This document shows positions 18,864 through 27,852 of a DNA stretch of 64,000 nucleotides, in pieces. How positions within the stretch are numbered: position 1 is the stretch's first letter; the number at the start of each line of letters is the position of its first letter. The position numbers were made by a program, and so were the translations under genes. This stretch comes from Paracoccus seriniphilus (GTDB taxonomy: Bacteria > Pseudomonadota > Alphaproteobacteria > Rhodobacterales > Rhodobacteraceae). The stretch is taken from positions 223,501 to 287,500 of the forward strand of contig NZ_CP067129.1 of the NCBI RefSeq assembly GCF_028553745.1, in the 5' to 3' direction. The notes below the pieces were generated by a model. The model saw nothing but the letters and a program-made list of their open reading frames with translations. It made no database searches and had not been told where the DNA came from.

Positions 18864-18924
18864 GACAGACTATCCATGTTGCGGCATCAGGAAGGGCTGA
18901 TACTGCATGTCGTGCAGTTATGAA

Positions 18925-18956
18925 TATGTCATATAACGAATACATCATATAGCGAA
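18925..18956. repeat. imperfect 16-bp tandem repeat between kinase and regulator genes
   Basis: TATGTCATATAACGAA (18925-18940) is followed directly by TACATCATATAGCGAA (18941-18956); 13 of 16 positions match. It lies 62-93 bases before the start of the FixJ-type gene, where a regulator could bind. A small inverted repeat CTGCA-TGTCG-TGCAG is at 18903-18917. Confidence 0.6.
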
Positions 18957-18975
18957 AATGGCTGGGAATAGCTTG

Positions 18976-21318
18976 TCAAACGGCTTTGGGCGCAATCTTG
19001 CTGCCGTCCCCGCCCGCAGCGGGAACCGTGAAGCAAAAACGTGCACCCTGAGTATATGTTTCGTCCAGCCACATCTTGCCGTCATTGGCATCGATCATCG
19101 AACGGCAGATGGACAGGCCCAGCCCCATGCCGGTTTTCTTGGTGGTTTCGAATTTCGTGAACAGGTTGATCTCGGGGCTGATTCCGGGGCCGGTATCCTC
19201 GATCCGGACCTCGATCATGCCGTTGCGCGCGGTTCCGCGGATGGTGATTTCGCGGATCGGGGAATTCGCCTCGGCAATTGCCTCGATTGCATTCCTCAGC
19301 AGATTCACCAGAACCTGTGCGATCTGGATGCGGTTGGCGCGCACCATCGGCAGGTCCCCGGGCAGTTCGGACCGGATCCGGACATTGGCTTCGATGGCTT
19401 CGGCATGCACCAGAAGCCTTGACTGTTCCAGCAATTCGGCCAGATCGAATTCGGATATGTGGATTTCGTCCTTGCTGATAAAGCCGCGCAGCGCGCGAAT
19501 GATCTCACCGGCGCGCAGGGATTGCTGTTCGATCTCTTCTAGTATCTCGCGCAGTTCGGGGGCGCTGTTGCCGGCATTTCCGACGACCAGCAGACCGGTA
19601 TCGGCATTCTGGGCAATCGACGCCAATGGCTGGTTCAATTCATGGGCCAGCCCTGCCGCCATCTCGCCCATGGTATTGCCGCGCGCCAGATGGGACAGAT
19701 CGCGGTTCAGGCGGACGATCTCCTGCTCGCGCGCCTTCACCATGGTGATGTCATCCATCGTCACGACGGCATGCAGCGGGTTTCCGGCCTGATCGCGAAT
19801 GAGGATGGCATTGACCGAAAGATTGATCAGCGCACCGTCCTTGCGCAGGATTCGCATGTCATTGTTGATGGCAAAGGTATCGTCGGACAGTTCCGAAAGC
19901 GGGGTCAGCTTGCCCTTGTCCTGCGGCGCGATCAGATCGGTATAGCGCATCGACAACAGTTCTTCGCTGCTGTAGCCGGTAACCTGGCACAGCTTCGCAT
20001 TCACCCGGATGAACCGTCCCGTGCGCGAGGAAATCTGCGCCATCGCACGCGAGGACAGGTTGAAGGTCTGGCCATATTCGCGTTCGGCCTTCTTGCGCGC
20101 GACGATCTGCTGAACCAGTGATTCATTGGCCTGCGACAATTCCTTGTAGGTGCGGGGCAGCGGTTCGGACGGATCGGCTTCGCCCTGAGAGATGAGGGCT
20201 GACCTGACCGCGAAGGCGCGCACGGGCTGATAGATGTAATTTGCCAGGATCAGGCCGGCGACACCGGTGATGGCGGCGACCATGACAGCGATCCAGACGT
20301 TCTTGGCCCTGTTGCGCTTGATCTCGCCAATGAAATCGTCCTGCTGGGCATAGACGGCGATGGTCCAGGGCAGCTGTTCGCTGATGACCGGCATAACATC
20401 GGCGATATAGTCACGATGGCCGATGGTGAACTCGGAAAAGAGCTCTTCCTTCACGGGAAAACCGATGCTCTTGTCTGGTTCGGAAAAGGCCGCACGGGCA
20501 ATGGGATCGCCGAATTCATCGATGCTGACAAAGCGCAATGTGCCTTGGTTGTCACGGATCTTGATCAGCGACTGGTCCGGATGGGCGATGACGTCGCCAT
20601 TGCGGTTGATGATCAGCGCCTTTCCGCTCTTGCCGATCTTGAGACGTGCCAGGAACTCCGAAATATTGCTGATCTCGATATCTACGCCGACGACGCCCTT
20701 GATGTTCGAACTGCCTTCCAGAACCGGCGCGGCCAGCGTGATGCCGGGCTGCTGGGACGAAAAGAAGATATAGGGATCGGTCCAGATGGTCGTCAGGCTC
20801 TTCTTGGCACGGTCATACCATGGCCTGCTGCGCGGATCGAATGTGTCTGTCGGGTCCAGTTCATCGCGAACGCGGCTGAAATCCTCGTTGCGCCAGACGA
20901 ATTCGACCCTGCGCTGGCCATTGGGAAAGGTGATCAGCTTCGATCGATAGGGTCCGGGACCGTCGCTGCGCATGACATAGACGAAGCTTCCGTCCTCGCC
21001 GCCGAAATACAGCCCCGAGAATTGCGGGGTGATCTGCAACTGCTGGAACAGGAACAATTCCAGCTGGTTGGGATCATCGCTGGCGACGACCTTGTGCTGG
21101 GCCAGGCGTGCTGCAAGTTCGGCGGCCCCGCGAGCGGGGTCCAGAAAGCCCTTTGAATGTTCGGCCGTATTCGTGCCGACATCGCTGAGAAGGCTGCGCG
21201 CATGGTCAAGCAGCACGCGTTCCGAGGTGACATAGGATGAGAACACGACTGCCAGCACCGCCAGAAGCTGAAGTCCGGCAAGACCGATAGCCAGGAGGGC
21301 AGAAAGCGAAAATCTCAT
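18976..21318 (-). CDS. dCache-PAS sensor histidine kinase
   Basis: 780-residue membrane sensor. Order: membrane helix at 5-28; periplasmic sensor of about 310 residues with Cache-type pattern (FSGLYFGGEDGSFVYVMRSDG, RPWYDRAKKSLTTIWTDPYIFFSSQQPGITLAAPVLEGSSNIKGVVGVDIEI); second helix near 340-362; PAS domain about 416-530 (GRFIRVNAKLCQVTGYSSEELLSMRYTDLI); HisKA with LAHELNQPLASIAQNADTG (His near 557); HATPase_c with VLVNLLRNAIEAI, DTGPGISPEI and TGMGLGLSICRSMI. The HELNQPL form is typical of FixL-like class 4 kinases. The start at 21318 is chosen because it begins the first helix. Its partner is the regulator at 18219. Cache domains of this kind often bind small organic acids or amino acids; the ligand is unknown. 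Confidence 0.92.
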   Translation of the reverse strand: MRFSLSALLAIGLAGLQLLAVLAVVFSSYVTSERVLLDHARSLLSDVGTNTAEHSKGFLDPARGAAELAARLAQHKVVASDDPNQLELFLFQQLQITPQFSGLYFGGEDGSFVYVMRSDGPGPYRSKLITFPNGQRRVEFVWRNEDFSRVRDELDPTDTFDPRSRPWYDRAKKSLTTIWTDPYIFFSSQQPGITLAAPVLEGSSNIKGVVGVDIEISNISEFLARLKIGKSGKALIINRNGDVIAHPDQSLIKIRDNQGTLRFVSIDEFGDPIARAAFSEPDKSIGFPVKEELFSEFTIGHRDYIADVMPVISEQLPWTIAVYAQQDDFIGEIKRNRAKNVWIAVMVAAITGVAGLILANYIYQPVRAFAVRSALISQGEADPSEPLPRTYKELSQANESLVQQIVARKKAEREYGQTFNLSSRAMAQISSRTGRFIRVNAKLCQVTGYSSEELLSMRYTDLIAPQDKGKLTPLSELSDDTFAINNDMRILRKDGALINLSVNAILIRDQAGNPLHAVVTMDDITMVKAREQEIVRLNRDLSHLARGNTMGEMAAGLAHELNQPLASIAQNADTGLLVVGNAGNSAPELREILEEIEQQSLRAGEIIRALRGFISKDEIHISEFDLAELLEQSRLLVHAEAIEANVRIRSELPGDLPMVRANRIQIAQVLVNLLRNAIEAIAEANSPIREITIRGTARNGMIEVRIEDTGPGISPEINLFTKFETTKKTGMGLGLSICRSMIDANDGKMWLDETYTQGARFCFTVPAAGGDGSKIAPKAV

Positions 21319-21569
21319 GTCACCATTATCCGAGACAGGTCGCTGCAAGATGGCGTGAAACCTGACCACGAGGCAAGCCATTCGTGACCGGATACCTGGC
21401 TGCTCATTCAGATTTGCGACAAGCCAGCCACAGCGGGAACGGATTGCGAATGCGACAGATTCGCCCCATGGTGCCGCCCGAACCGACGGGCCCGTTCCTG
21501 CGGTTCCCGAACACAATATCATTGTCGCGGTCCGTGTGCCGATGCGCCGGGCTGAAACCGGAGTCCGCC

Positions 21570-22955
21570 ATGTCCATTGTCCAATCCCTCAGCGAAATCG
21601 TCGGACCGTCCCATGTCCTGACCGGAGCTGATTGCGCCAGATGGGCCAGCGACTGGACGGGGGGCTATCAGGCCCAGCCACTTGCGGTGGTCCGTCCCGC
21701 CAGCCGTGACGAGGTTTCCGCCATTCTGCGCCTGGCCTCGCAACATCGTTTGCCGGTCGTGCCCGTGTCAGGAAATACCGGCCTTGTGGGCGGGGGGCTG
21801 GCGGATGGCGCGGTGATGCTGTCGGTGGAGCGGATGAACCGCATTCGCGACATTCGTCCCGATGCGCGGATCGCCACGGTCGAGGCCGGGGTGGTGGTCG
21901 CCGCGCTGGATGCTGCGGCAGAAGAGCATGGGCTGACCTTCCCGCTGTCCTTCGGCGCGGCCGGTTCGGCGATGATCGGCGGGGTGCTGTCCACCAATGC
22001 CGGCGGGGCGAATGTGCTGCGCTATGGCAATACACGCGATTTGTGTCTGGGGCTGGAGGTCGTGCTGGCTGATGGACGCGTGCTGGATCTGATGACGGCC
22101 CTGCACAAGAATAACTCGGGTCTGGATCTGCGCAACCTGATGATCGGCGCCGAAGGGCAACTGGGCATCATCACGGCGGCGGTGATGAAGCTGCACCCGC
22201 GACCGGTGCAGCAGGCCACGGCAATGGTGGCCATGTCGTCACTTGACAGGGCGCCCGACCTGCTCAACGCGCTGCAGGATGCCTCGGGCGGGGCGGTGGT
22301 CGCCTTTGAGTTCATGCCGCGCAGCTTTATCGAGGGGCATCTGGCGGTGATTCCCGATGCGCGCGAACCCTTTGACGCACCCCATCCCGTCAATCTGCTG
22401 GTCGAGATGGCGGCCACCCGCGACAGCGGGCTGAGCGACGTCATGGAGCAGGTGTTGTCGGACTGGATGGAACGCGAAGAGGTCACGGACGCCGTAATTG
22501 CCCAGAACGAGGCACAGCGCCGCGAGATGTGGGCAAGGCGTGAGGCGGCGGCCGAGATCGCCTTTCACCGCAAGCCCTTCATCGACACCGATATCGCCGT
22601 GCCGCTGAATCGCGTGGCCGATTACCTGCGTGATATCGAGCCATTGCTGCGTGCCATTGATCCCGATTGCAGCGGACTGTCGGTCGCGCATCTGGGGGAT
22701 GGGAACATCCACTACACCTGTTTTCCCAGCCGTGACGATCGCCAGCTGAAATCCGCGCTGCGGGCACAGATAGACCAATTGGCGATAGAGATGGGCGGCA
22801 CCTTCTCGGCTGAGCATGGGGTGGGTCTGTCCAAGCTGGCACCCATGGCCCGCTTCAAGGATCCGGTCGCGCTGGAGATGATGCGGGCGGTCAAACAGGC
22901 ATTCGATCCCCTGGGCATCCTCAATCCCGGCAAGACATTGCCCGCGCGGAACTGA
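21570..22955 (+). CDS. FAD-binding oxidase, GlcD/D-2-hydroxyglutarate dehydrogenase family
   Basis: 461-residue flavoprotein oxidising a D-2-hydroxy acid. FAD-binding PCMH domain: PLAVVRPASRDEVSAILRLASQHRLPVVPVSGNTGLVGGGLADGAVMLSVERMN and SFGAAGSAMIGGVLSTNAGGANVLRYGNTRDLCLGLEVVLADGRV. FAD-linked C-terminal domain: LGDGNIHYTCFP and GGTFSAEHGVGLSKL, with the active-site HxxxxxH/EHG residues. The length and the NSGLDLRNLMIGAEGQLGIIT pattern fit D-2-hydroxyglutarate dehydrogenase better than lactate dehydrogenase. SerA, about 12 kb away, can make D-2-hydroxyglutarate as a side product. It is divergent from the kinase gene. Confidence 0.88.
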   Translation: MSIVQSLSEIVGPSHVLTGADCARWASDWTGGYQAQPLAVVRPASRDEVSAILRLASQHRLPVVPVSGNTGLVGGGLADGAVMLSVERMNRIRDIRPDARIATVEAGVVVAALDAAAEEHGLTFPLSFGAAGSAMIGGVLSTNAGGANVLRYGNTRDLCLGLEVVLADGRVLDLMTALHKNNSGLDLRNLMIGAEGQLGIITAAVMKLHPRPVQQATAMVAMSSLDRAPDLLNALQDASGGAVVAFEFMPRSFIEGHLAVIPDAREPFDAPHPVNLLVEMAATRDSGLSDVMEQVLSDWMEREEVTDAVIAQNEAQRREMWARREAAAEIAFHRKPFIDTDIAVPLNRVADYLRDIEPLLRAIDPDCSGLSVAHLGDGNIHYTCFPSRDDRQLKSALRAQIDQLAIEMGGTFSAEHGVGLSKLAPMARFKDPVALEMMRAVKQAFDPLGILNPGKTLPARN

Positions 22956-22963
22956 GCCTTTGG

Positions 22964-22985
22964 CCCCTTCCGCAGCGCGAAGGGG
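22964..22985. terminator. bidirectional hairpin between convergent genes
   Basis: CCCCTTC at 22964-22970 pairs with GAAGGGG at 22979-22985, with CGC/GCG pairing inside. It lies in the 30-bp gap between the stop codons of the oxidase and of the Lrp-type gene. Confidence 0.5.
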
Positions 22986-23441
22986 TCAGATGCTGGACAG
23001 CAGGATGCTGGTCTCGCTGTTCAGCACCCCATCCACCATGCGCACATCGCGCAGCACGCGGTCGAACTGGGCCAGATCGTCGACGATGATTTCCGCGATC
23101 AGATCCCATTTCCCGCTGGTGGTATGCATCATTGCCAGTTCGGGCAGGCCGCGCAGTTTGCGGATGACATGGGATGTGTTGCGCCCGACCACCTCGATCA
23201 TCATGATCGCGCGGATGCGGCTGCTGTCGTAATCTTCGCGCACCCTTGCGGTGAAGCCCAGCAAGGCCCCCGAGGCCAGCAGGCGGTCCAGCCGGGTCTG
23301 CACGGTGCCCCGCGAAACTCCCATGATCTGCGCCAGTTTTGACACCGGAGCGCGCCCGTCCTTGCGCAGCAGGCTGATCAGCATCCGGTCGTGATCGTCA
23401 AAGACATGCTTGCCGGGTTCATTCGTCATGTGTTCAGTCAA
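22986..23441 (-). CDS. Lrp/AsnC-family regulator, divergent from ocd-ctlX
   Basis: 151-residue regulator. The N-terminal winged helix-turn-helix is FDDHDRMLISLLRKDGRAPVSKLAQIMGVSRGTVQTRLDRLLASGALLGF, and the C-terminal ligand-binding RAM domain includes IRAIMMIEVVGRNTSHVIRKLRGLPELAMMHTTSGKWDLIAEI. Such proteins form octamers that sense an amino acid. It is divergent from ornithine cyclodeaminase with an AT-rich, palindrome-bearing gap of 120 bp, so it probably controls ocd-ctlX and itself in response to ornithine or arginine. An in-frame ATG at 23429 is an alternative start. Confidence 0.9.
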   Translation of the reverse strand: MTEHMTNEPGKHVFDDHDRMLISLLRKDGRAPVSKLAQIMGVSRGTVQTRLDRLLASGALLGFTARVREDYDSSRIRAIMMIEVVGRNTSHVIRKLRGLPELAMMHTTSGKWDLIAEIIVDDLAQFDRVLRDVRMVDGVLNSETSILLSSI

Positions 23442-23461
23442 TTTGTATGATCAACCTGTAT

Positions 23462-23517
23462 AAATTGCATAATTCTTGAAGAAATATCCAGCAAAATTGG
23501 TATTTCTTATGCAATTT
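23462..23517. promoter_or_regulatory. nested inverted repeats, likely Lrp-type operator for ocd-ctlX
   Basis: AAATTGCATAA (23462-23472) is matched exactly by its complement TTATGCAATTT (23507-23517). Between them AAGAAATA (23479-23486) is matched by TATTTCTT (23501-23508). The region is much more AT-rich than its surroundings and lies in the gap between the divergent regulator and ocd genes, 45-100 bases before the ocd start. Spaced symmetric half-sites fit an Lrp oligomer wrapping DNA. Binding itself is inferred. Confidence 0.6.
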
Positions 23518-23561
23518 GCGGTGTTCATATTTCCATGCAACGGAAATGAATGAGGTTCGTC

Positions 23562-24629
23562 ATGGCTGCTGTTGCCCCTTCGGAACTGGCTTTTGTGCCA
23601 TTCGTCAGCGTTGAAAACATGATGCGGCTGATCCATCGCATCGGCATTGAAGAGATGCTGAAAGGCATTGCAGGCTATATCGAGGATGATTTCCGCCGCT
23701 GGGAATCCTTTGACAAGACTCCGCGCATTGCATCGCATTCGGCAGAGGGCGTGATCGAGCTGATGCCGACCTCGGATGGCGAGGTTTATGGTTTCAAATA
23801 TGTGAACGGCCACCCCAAGAACACGAAATCCGGCCTGCAAACCGTGACGGCCTTCGGTTTGCTGGCGGATGTGGATACCGGCTATCCGGTGCTGTTGTCG
23901 GAAATGACCCTGCTGACGGCGCTGCGCACGGCGGCGACTTCGGCGCTTGTGGCGCGCTACCTGGCTCCGGAAGCTGCCGATACGATGGCGATGATCGGCA
24001 ATGGCGCACAATCCGAGTTCCAGGCGTTGGCGATGCGGGCTCTGTGCGGCGTGTCGCGTTTGCGGCTGTACGATATCGATCGCAAGGCCACCGACAAGCT
24101 GATCGGGAATCTGTCGGGACTGGGATTTGACCTGACCGCCTGTTCCAGCCCGCAAGAGGCAATCGAGGGGGCGCAGATCATCACCACCTGCACCGCGGAC
24201 AAGCAATACGCAACGATCCTGACCGACAACATGGTCGGCGCAGGTGTCCATATCAACGCCATCGGTGGCGATTGCCCCGGCAAGACCGAGCTGCACAGCG
24301 ATATTCTGAAACGCGCGACTGTCTTTGTCGAATATCCGCCCCAGACCCGGGTCGAGGGTGAAATCCAGCAGATGCCCGAGGATTTCCCCGTCACCGAGAT
24401 GTGGCAGGTGATCACAGGTGCAGCCCAGGGGCGTCGCGATGCCCGCCAGATCACCCTGTTCGACGGAGTCGGCTTTGCGACCGAGGATTTCTCGGCGCTG
24501 CGTTTCGTGCGCGACAAGCTGGCGGCAACCGGTCTGTGCCAGCAGCTTGATCTTGTCGCCGACCCTGATGATCCGCGCGACCTGTTCGGCATGCTTCAGC
24601 GCGCCACCCTGTCAGAGGGCGCGGCATGA
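23562..24629 (+). CDS. ocd: ornithine cyclodeaminase
   Basis: 355-residue NAD-dependent enzyme that converts L-ornithine to L-proline with loss of ammonia. It shows the ocd/mu-crystallin fold: substrate region GEVYGFKYVNGHPKNTKSGLQTVTAFGLLADVDTGYPVLLSEMTLLTALRTAATSALVARYLAP and NAD motif MAMIGNGAQSEFQALAM. Also present: DIDRKATDKLIGNL, INAIGGDCPGKTELH with the catalytic Asp. Length is normal for the longer bacterial OCD type. ATG 23562 is preferred to 23550 because TGAGG sits six bases before it. The stop overlaps ctlX as ATGA. With PutA at 59.6 kb it makes an ornithine-to-glutamate route. Confidence 0.94.
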   Translation: MAAVAPSELAFVPFVSVENMMRLIHRIGIEEMLKGIAGYIEDDFRRWESFDKTPRIASHSAEGVIELMPTSDGEVYGFKYVNGHPKNTKSGLQTVTAFGLLADVDTGYPVLLSEMTLLTALRTAATSALVARYLAPEAADTMAMIGNGAQSEFQALAMRALCGVSRLRLYDIDRKATDKLIGNLSGLGFDLTACSSPQEAIEGAQIITTCTADKQYATILTDNMVGAGVHINAIGGDCPGKTELHSDILKRATVFVEYPPQTRVEGEIQQMPEDFPVTEMWQVITGAAQGRRDARQITLFDGVGFATEDFSALRFVRDKLAATGLCQQLDLVADPDDPRDLFGMLQRATLSEGAA

Positions 24630-25546
24630 GCCGGCCATCGGTTCAGGCTCCGGCGGCGGTCGTCATGGTGCGGCCGCATCATTTCACGGTGAACACGCAG
24701 ACGGCCGCAGACAACAGCTTTCAGGCGCGTCAGGCTGCCGGTGGCGATCTGGCCGGACGTGCCTATCGCGAACACAGTGAGGCCGTGCGGCAGCTTCAGC
24801 AGGCGGGCGTCACCGTTCATGTCTTCGAGGGGACCGACCCCGATACGCCGGACTGCGTCTTTCCCAACAACTGGTTTTCGACCCATGCCGGCGGCCATGT
24901 CGCCATCTTTCCGATGAAGGCACCCAACCGGCGGCTGGAACGTCGCCCGGATGTGATCGAGATGCTGAAAACCCGCTATCGGGTGCAGGATGTGATCGAC
25001 TATTCCGGGCTGGAGGCGGACGGGCTGTATCTGGAAGGCACCGGCGCGATGGTCCTGGATCACATAGGCCGCGTGGCCTATGCCGCGCAGTCGGACCGGA
25101 CAAATCCCGTCGCGCTGGAACGCTTTTGCACGCATTTCAATTTCGAGCCGATGGTCTTTCCGGCCGCCGACAGCGCGGGTGCGCCGGTCTATCATACCAA
25201 TGTGATGATGTGCATCGGCACCGATTTCGCCATGATCGGAGATGGCATGATCACCGATGCCGCGCGGCGCGGTGAGATCCTGTCCCGTTTGCGGCAATCG
25301 GGCCGCGAGATCATCTCGCTGAGCGAGGAGCAGATCGCCCGTTTTGCCGGGAATGCGATTGAATTGCAGGGGGCCACAGGGCGTATTCTGGCACTGTCGC
25401 AAACCGCTTTCGACGCATTGCAGCCCGATCAGATTGCCACCATCCAGCAGAGCACCACCTTGGTGCCGCTGAATATTCCCACCATCGAAATGGCGGGCGG
25501 TTCGGTGCGTTGCACGATTGCCGGGATCCATCTCTCTGCCCGCTGA
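24626..25546 (+). CDS. ctlX: CtlX-type citrulline/arginine deiminase-fold hydrolase
   Basis: 306-residue amidinotransferase/arginine-deiminase-fold protein. Features: VVMVRPHHFTVNTQTAADNSFQ, DCVFPNNWFSTHAGGHVAIFPMKAPNRRLERRPDV, LEGTGAMVLDHIGRVAYAAQSDRTN, YHTNVMMCIGTDFAMIGDGMI and a C-terminal catalytic Cys in GGSVRCTIAGIHL. These are the family's Asp, His and Cys sites. CtlX is described as a citrulline-utilisation hydrolase giving ornithine, which the overlapping ocd gene would turn into proline. The start at 24626 is set by the ATGA overlap. Arginine as a direct substrate cannot be excluded. Confidence 0.87.
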   Translation: MSRPSVQAPAAVVMVRPHHFTVNTQTAADNSFQARQAAGGDLAGRAYREHSEAVRQLQQAGVTVHVFEGTDPDTPDCVFPNNWFSTHAGGHVAIFPMKAPNRRLERRPDVIEMLKTRYRVQDVIDYSGLEADGLYLEGTGAMVLDHIGRVAYAAQSDRTNPVALERFCTHFNFEPMVFPAADSAGAPVYHTNVMMCIGTDFAMIGDGMITDAARRGEILSRLRQSGREIISLSEEQIARFAGNAIELQGATGRILALSQTAFDALQPDQIATIQQSTTLVPLNIPTIEMAGGSVRCTIAGIHLSAR

Positions 25547-25557
25547 CGGGCAGAGAG
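25532..25557. terminator. bidirectional terminator containing the ctlX stop codon
   Basis: Perfect 11-bp stem, CTCTCTGCCCG at 25532-25542 and CGGGCAGAGAG at 25547-25557. The 4-base loop CTGA holds the last three bases of the gene (TGA 25544-25546). Convergent with maeB, whose stop is 18 bases further. There is no long U-tract on either side. Confidence 0.6.
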
Positions 25558-25575
25558 CAAGCCATTCAGGCCGGG

Positions 25576-27852
25576 CTACTTGATCATGCCCAGCCCGCCG
25601 GCGGAAATGGCGGCCATGTTCAGAATGTCATTGACCGTCGAGGTCGTGGAACAGATCTGGATGGGGTGGGGCGCACCGGTCAGGATCGGGCCGATGACGG
25701 TCGCACCCGCCATTTCCTGCAGCAGCTTGACCGAGATCGAAGCCGAATGCCGGGCCGGCACAACCAGCACATTGGCCGGTCCGGTCAGGCGGCTGAAGGG
25801 ATAGCGCGCCGCCGATTCCGGGTTCAGCGCGACGTCCACGGTCATTTCTCCCTCGTATTCGAAATCGACTCCGCGCTGGTCCAGCACCTTCGGGGCCTCG
25901 GCCATCTTGATCGCCCGTTCGCTGACCGGATAGCCGAAATTCGAAAATGACAGGAAGGCCACCCGTGGCTCCAGCCCCAGCCCACGGGCAACGGCCGCGC
26001 CGCGCGTTGCAATATCGGCCAGATCCTCGGCCTCGGGCCATTCATGCACCAAGGTGTCCCCGATCAGAACGATCCGGCCATTATGCAACACCCCGGTGAT
26101 GCCGACGGCACCGTCCTGCGGGCGCAGGTCGAAAACATGGCCGATCTGGGCCAGAACCGGCGCGTTCTTGCGGGTGGCTCCGGTCACCAGCCCGTCGCCA
26201 TGACCATGGGCCAGCATCAGCGCGCCAAAGATATGGCGGTCGCGATTGGCCATCTTCTGTGCGTCTTCACGATCAACGCCCTTGCGCTGAAGGCGGGCAT
26301 AGAGAAACTCGTGATAGGCATCGAGATGGCGCGAATTGCCGGCATTGACCACGGTGATTTCGCGTGCGGCATCGGCCAGCCCTTCGGCGGCCAGCTTGTC
26401 CTTGACGTCGCTTTCGCGTCCGACCACCAAGGCCTGCCCCATGCCACGGCGCTGCCACGCCACGGCGGCGCGCAGGACCCGCGGGTCGTCGCCCTCGGCA
26501 AAGATCATGCGGGCCTGTTTCTGGCGGGCGCGGGCATGGATGCCCTGCAGGATGGTGGCCGTCGGATCCATGCGGGCGCGCAGCGTCTGGACATAGCCCT
26601 CCATGTCGATGATCGGGCGGCGCGCGACGCCGGTATCCATCCCGGCCTGAGCCACGGCGGGCGGCACGACATGGATAAGTCGCGGGTCAAAGGGTGTCGG
26701 GATGATATAGTCGCGTCCGAATTGCAGCTTGCGACCATAGGCCACCGCGACCTCGTCGGGCACATCCTCGCGGGCAAGTTCGGCCAGGGCACGGGCGCAG
26801 GCGATCTTCATGTCGTCGTTGATGGCGCGGGCATGGATGTCCAGCGCACCACGGAACAGATAGGGAAAGCCCAGAACATTGTTGACCTGATTGGGATAGT
26901 CGCTGCGGCCCGTCGCGACGATGGCATCGGGGCGCACCGCATGGGCGTCCTCGGGGGTGATCTCCGGGTCGGGATTGGCCATGGCGAAGATCACCGGGTT
27001 CTCGGCCATGGATTGCACCATCTCCTGGGTGACCGCGCCCTTGGCACTGACGCCCAGAAAGACATCGGCACCCTTCATAGCCTCTTCAAGACTGCGGGCA
27101 TCGGTGACGGCGGCATGGGCCGATTTCCACTGGTTCATGCCTTCGGTGCGGCCCTGATAGATCACGCCCTTGGTGTCGCACATGATGCAGTTTTCATGCC
27201 GCGCGCCCATGGATTTCAACAGTTCAAGGCAGGCGATTCCGGCCGCCCCGGCACCGTTCAGCACAATGCGGACATCCTCGATCTTCTTGCCCGACAGTTC
27301 CAGCGCATTGAGCAGGCCGGCCGCGCAGATCACCGCGGTCCCGTGCTGGTCATCGTGAAAGACTGGAATATCCATCAACTCTTTCAGGCGCTGCTCGATG
27401 ATGAAACATTCGGGCGCCTTGATGTCTTCCAGATTGATACCCCCGAAGGTCGGTCCCATCAGCCGCACGGCATTGATGATTTCCTCGGCATCTTCGGTGT
27501 CCAGTTCGATGTCGATGGCGTTCACATCGGCAAAGCGCTTGAACAGAACGGCCTTGCCTTCCATCACCGGTTTGCTGGCCAAAGCGCCCAGATTGCCCAT
27601 GCCAAGGATGGCGGTGCCATTCGAGATCACCGCGACCATATTGCCCTTGGTCGTATAGTCATAAGCTGTTTCCGGCTGGTCGGCGATCGCCTGAACCGGC
27701 ACGGCGACGCCCGGGCTGTAGGCCAGCGACAGATCGCGCTGCGTCGTCATCGGGGTCGAGGCCACGATGTCGTATTTTCCGGGATGCGGGTCCATGTGAT
27801 AGGCCAGCGCCTCTTCGGGTGTGATGCGGGCGCGATGGGTTTTGTCTGCCAT
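25576..27852 (-). CDS. maeB: NADP-dependent malic enzyme with phosphotransacetylase-like domain
   Basis: 758-residue cytoplasmic enzyme decarboxylating malate to pyruvate. Residues 1-430 are the malic enzyme (AYSPGVAVPVQAIADQPETAYDYTTKGNMVAVISNGTAILGMGNLGALASKPVMEGKAVLFKRFADVNAIDIELD, then FHDDQHGTAVICAAGLLNAL and NGAGAAGIACLELLKSMGA). From about 440 on is a PTA-like domain (RMIFAEGDDPRVLRAA ... GLVTGATRKNAPVLAQIGHVF ... FLSFSNFGYP). The PTA-like part of MaeB is regulatory, sensing acetyl-CoA, and is not catalytic in characterised members. Length matches MaeB (about 760). Single gene with its own terminator region. Confidence 0.95.
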   Translation of the reverse strand: MADKTHRARITPEEALAYHMDPHPGKYDIVASTPMTTQRDLSLAYSPGVAVPVQAIADQPETAYDYTTKGNMVAVISNGTAILGMGNLGALASKPVMEGKAVLFKRFADVNAIDIELDTEDAEEIINAVRLMGPTFGGINLEDIKAPECFIIEQRLKELMDIPVFHDDQHGTAVICAAGLLNALELSGKKIEDVRIVLNGAGAAGIACLELLKSMGARHENCIMCDTKGVIYQGRTEGMNQWKSAHAAVTDARSLEEAMKGADVFLGVSAKGAVTQEMVQSMAENPVIFAMANPDPEITPEDAHAVRPDAIVATGRSDYPNQVNNVLGFPYLFRGALDIHARAINDDMKIACARALAELAREDVPDEVAVAYGRKLQFGRDYIIPTPFDPRLIHVVPPAVAQAGMDTGVARRPIIDMEGYVQTLRARMDPTATILQGIHARARQKQARMIFAEGDDPRVLRAAVAWQRRGMGQALVVGRESDVKDKLAAEGLADAAREITVVNAGNSRHLDAYHEFLYARLQRKGVDREDAQKMANRDRHIFGALMLAHGHGDGLVTGATRKNAPVLAQIGHVFDLRPQDGAVGITGVLHNGRIVLIGDTLVHEWPEAEDLADIATRGAAVARGLGLEPRVAFLSFSNFGYPVSERAIKMAEAPKVLDQRGVDFEYEGEMTVDVALNPESAARYPFSRLTGPANVLVVPARHSASISVKLLQEMAGATVIGPILTGAPHPIQICSTTSTVNDILNMAAISAGGLGMIK

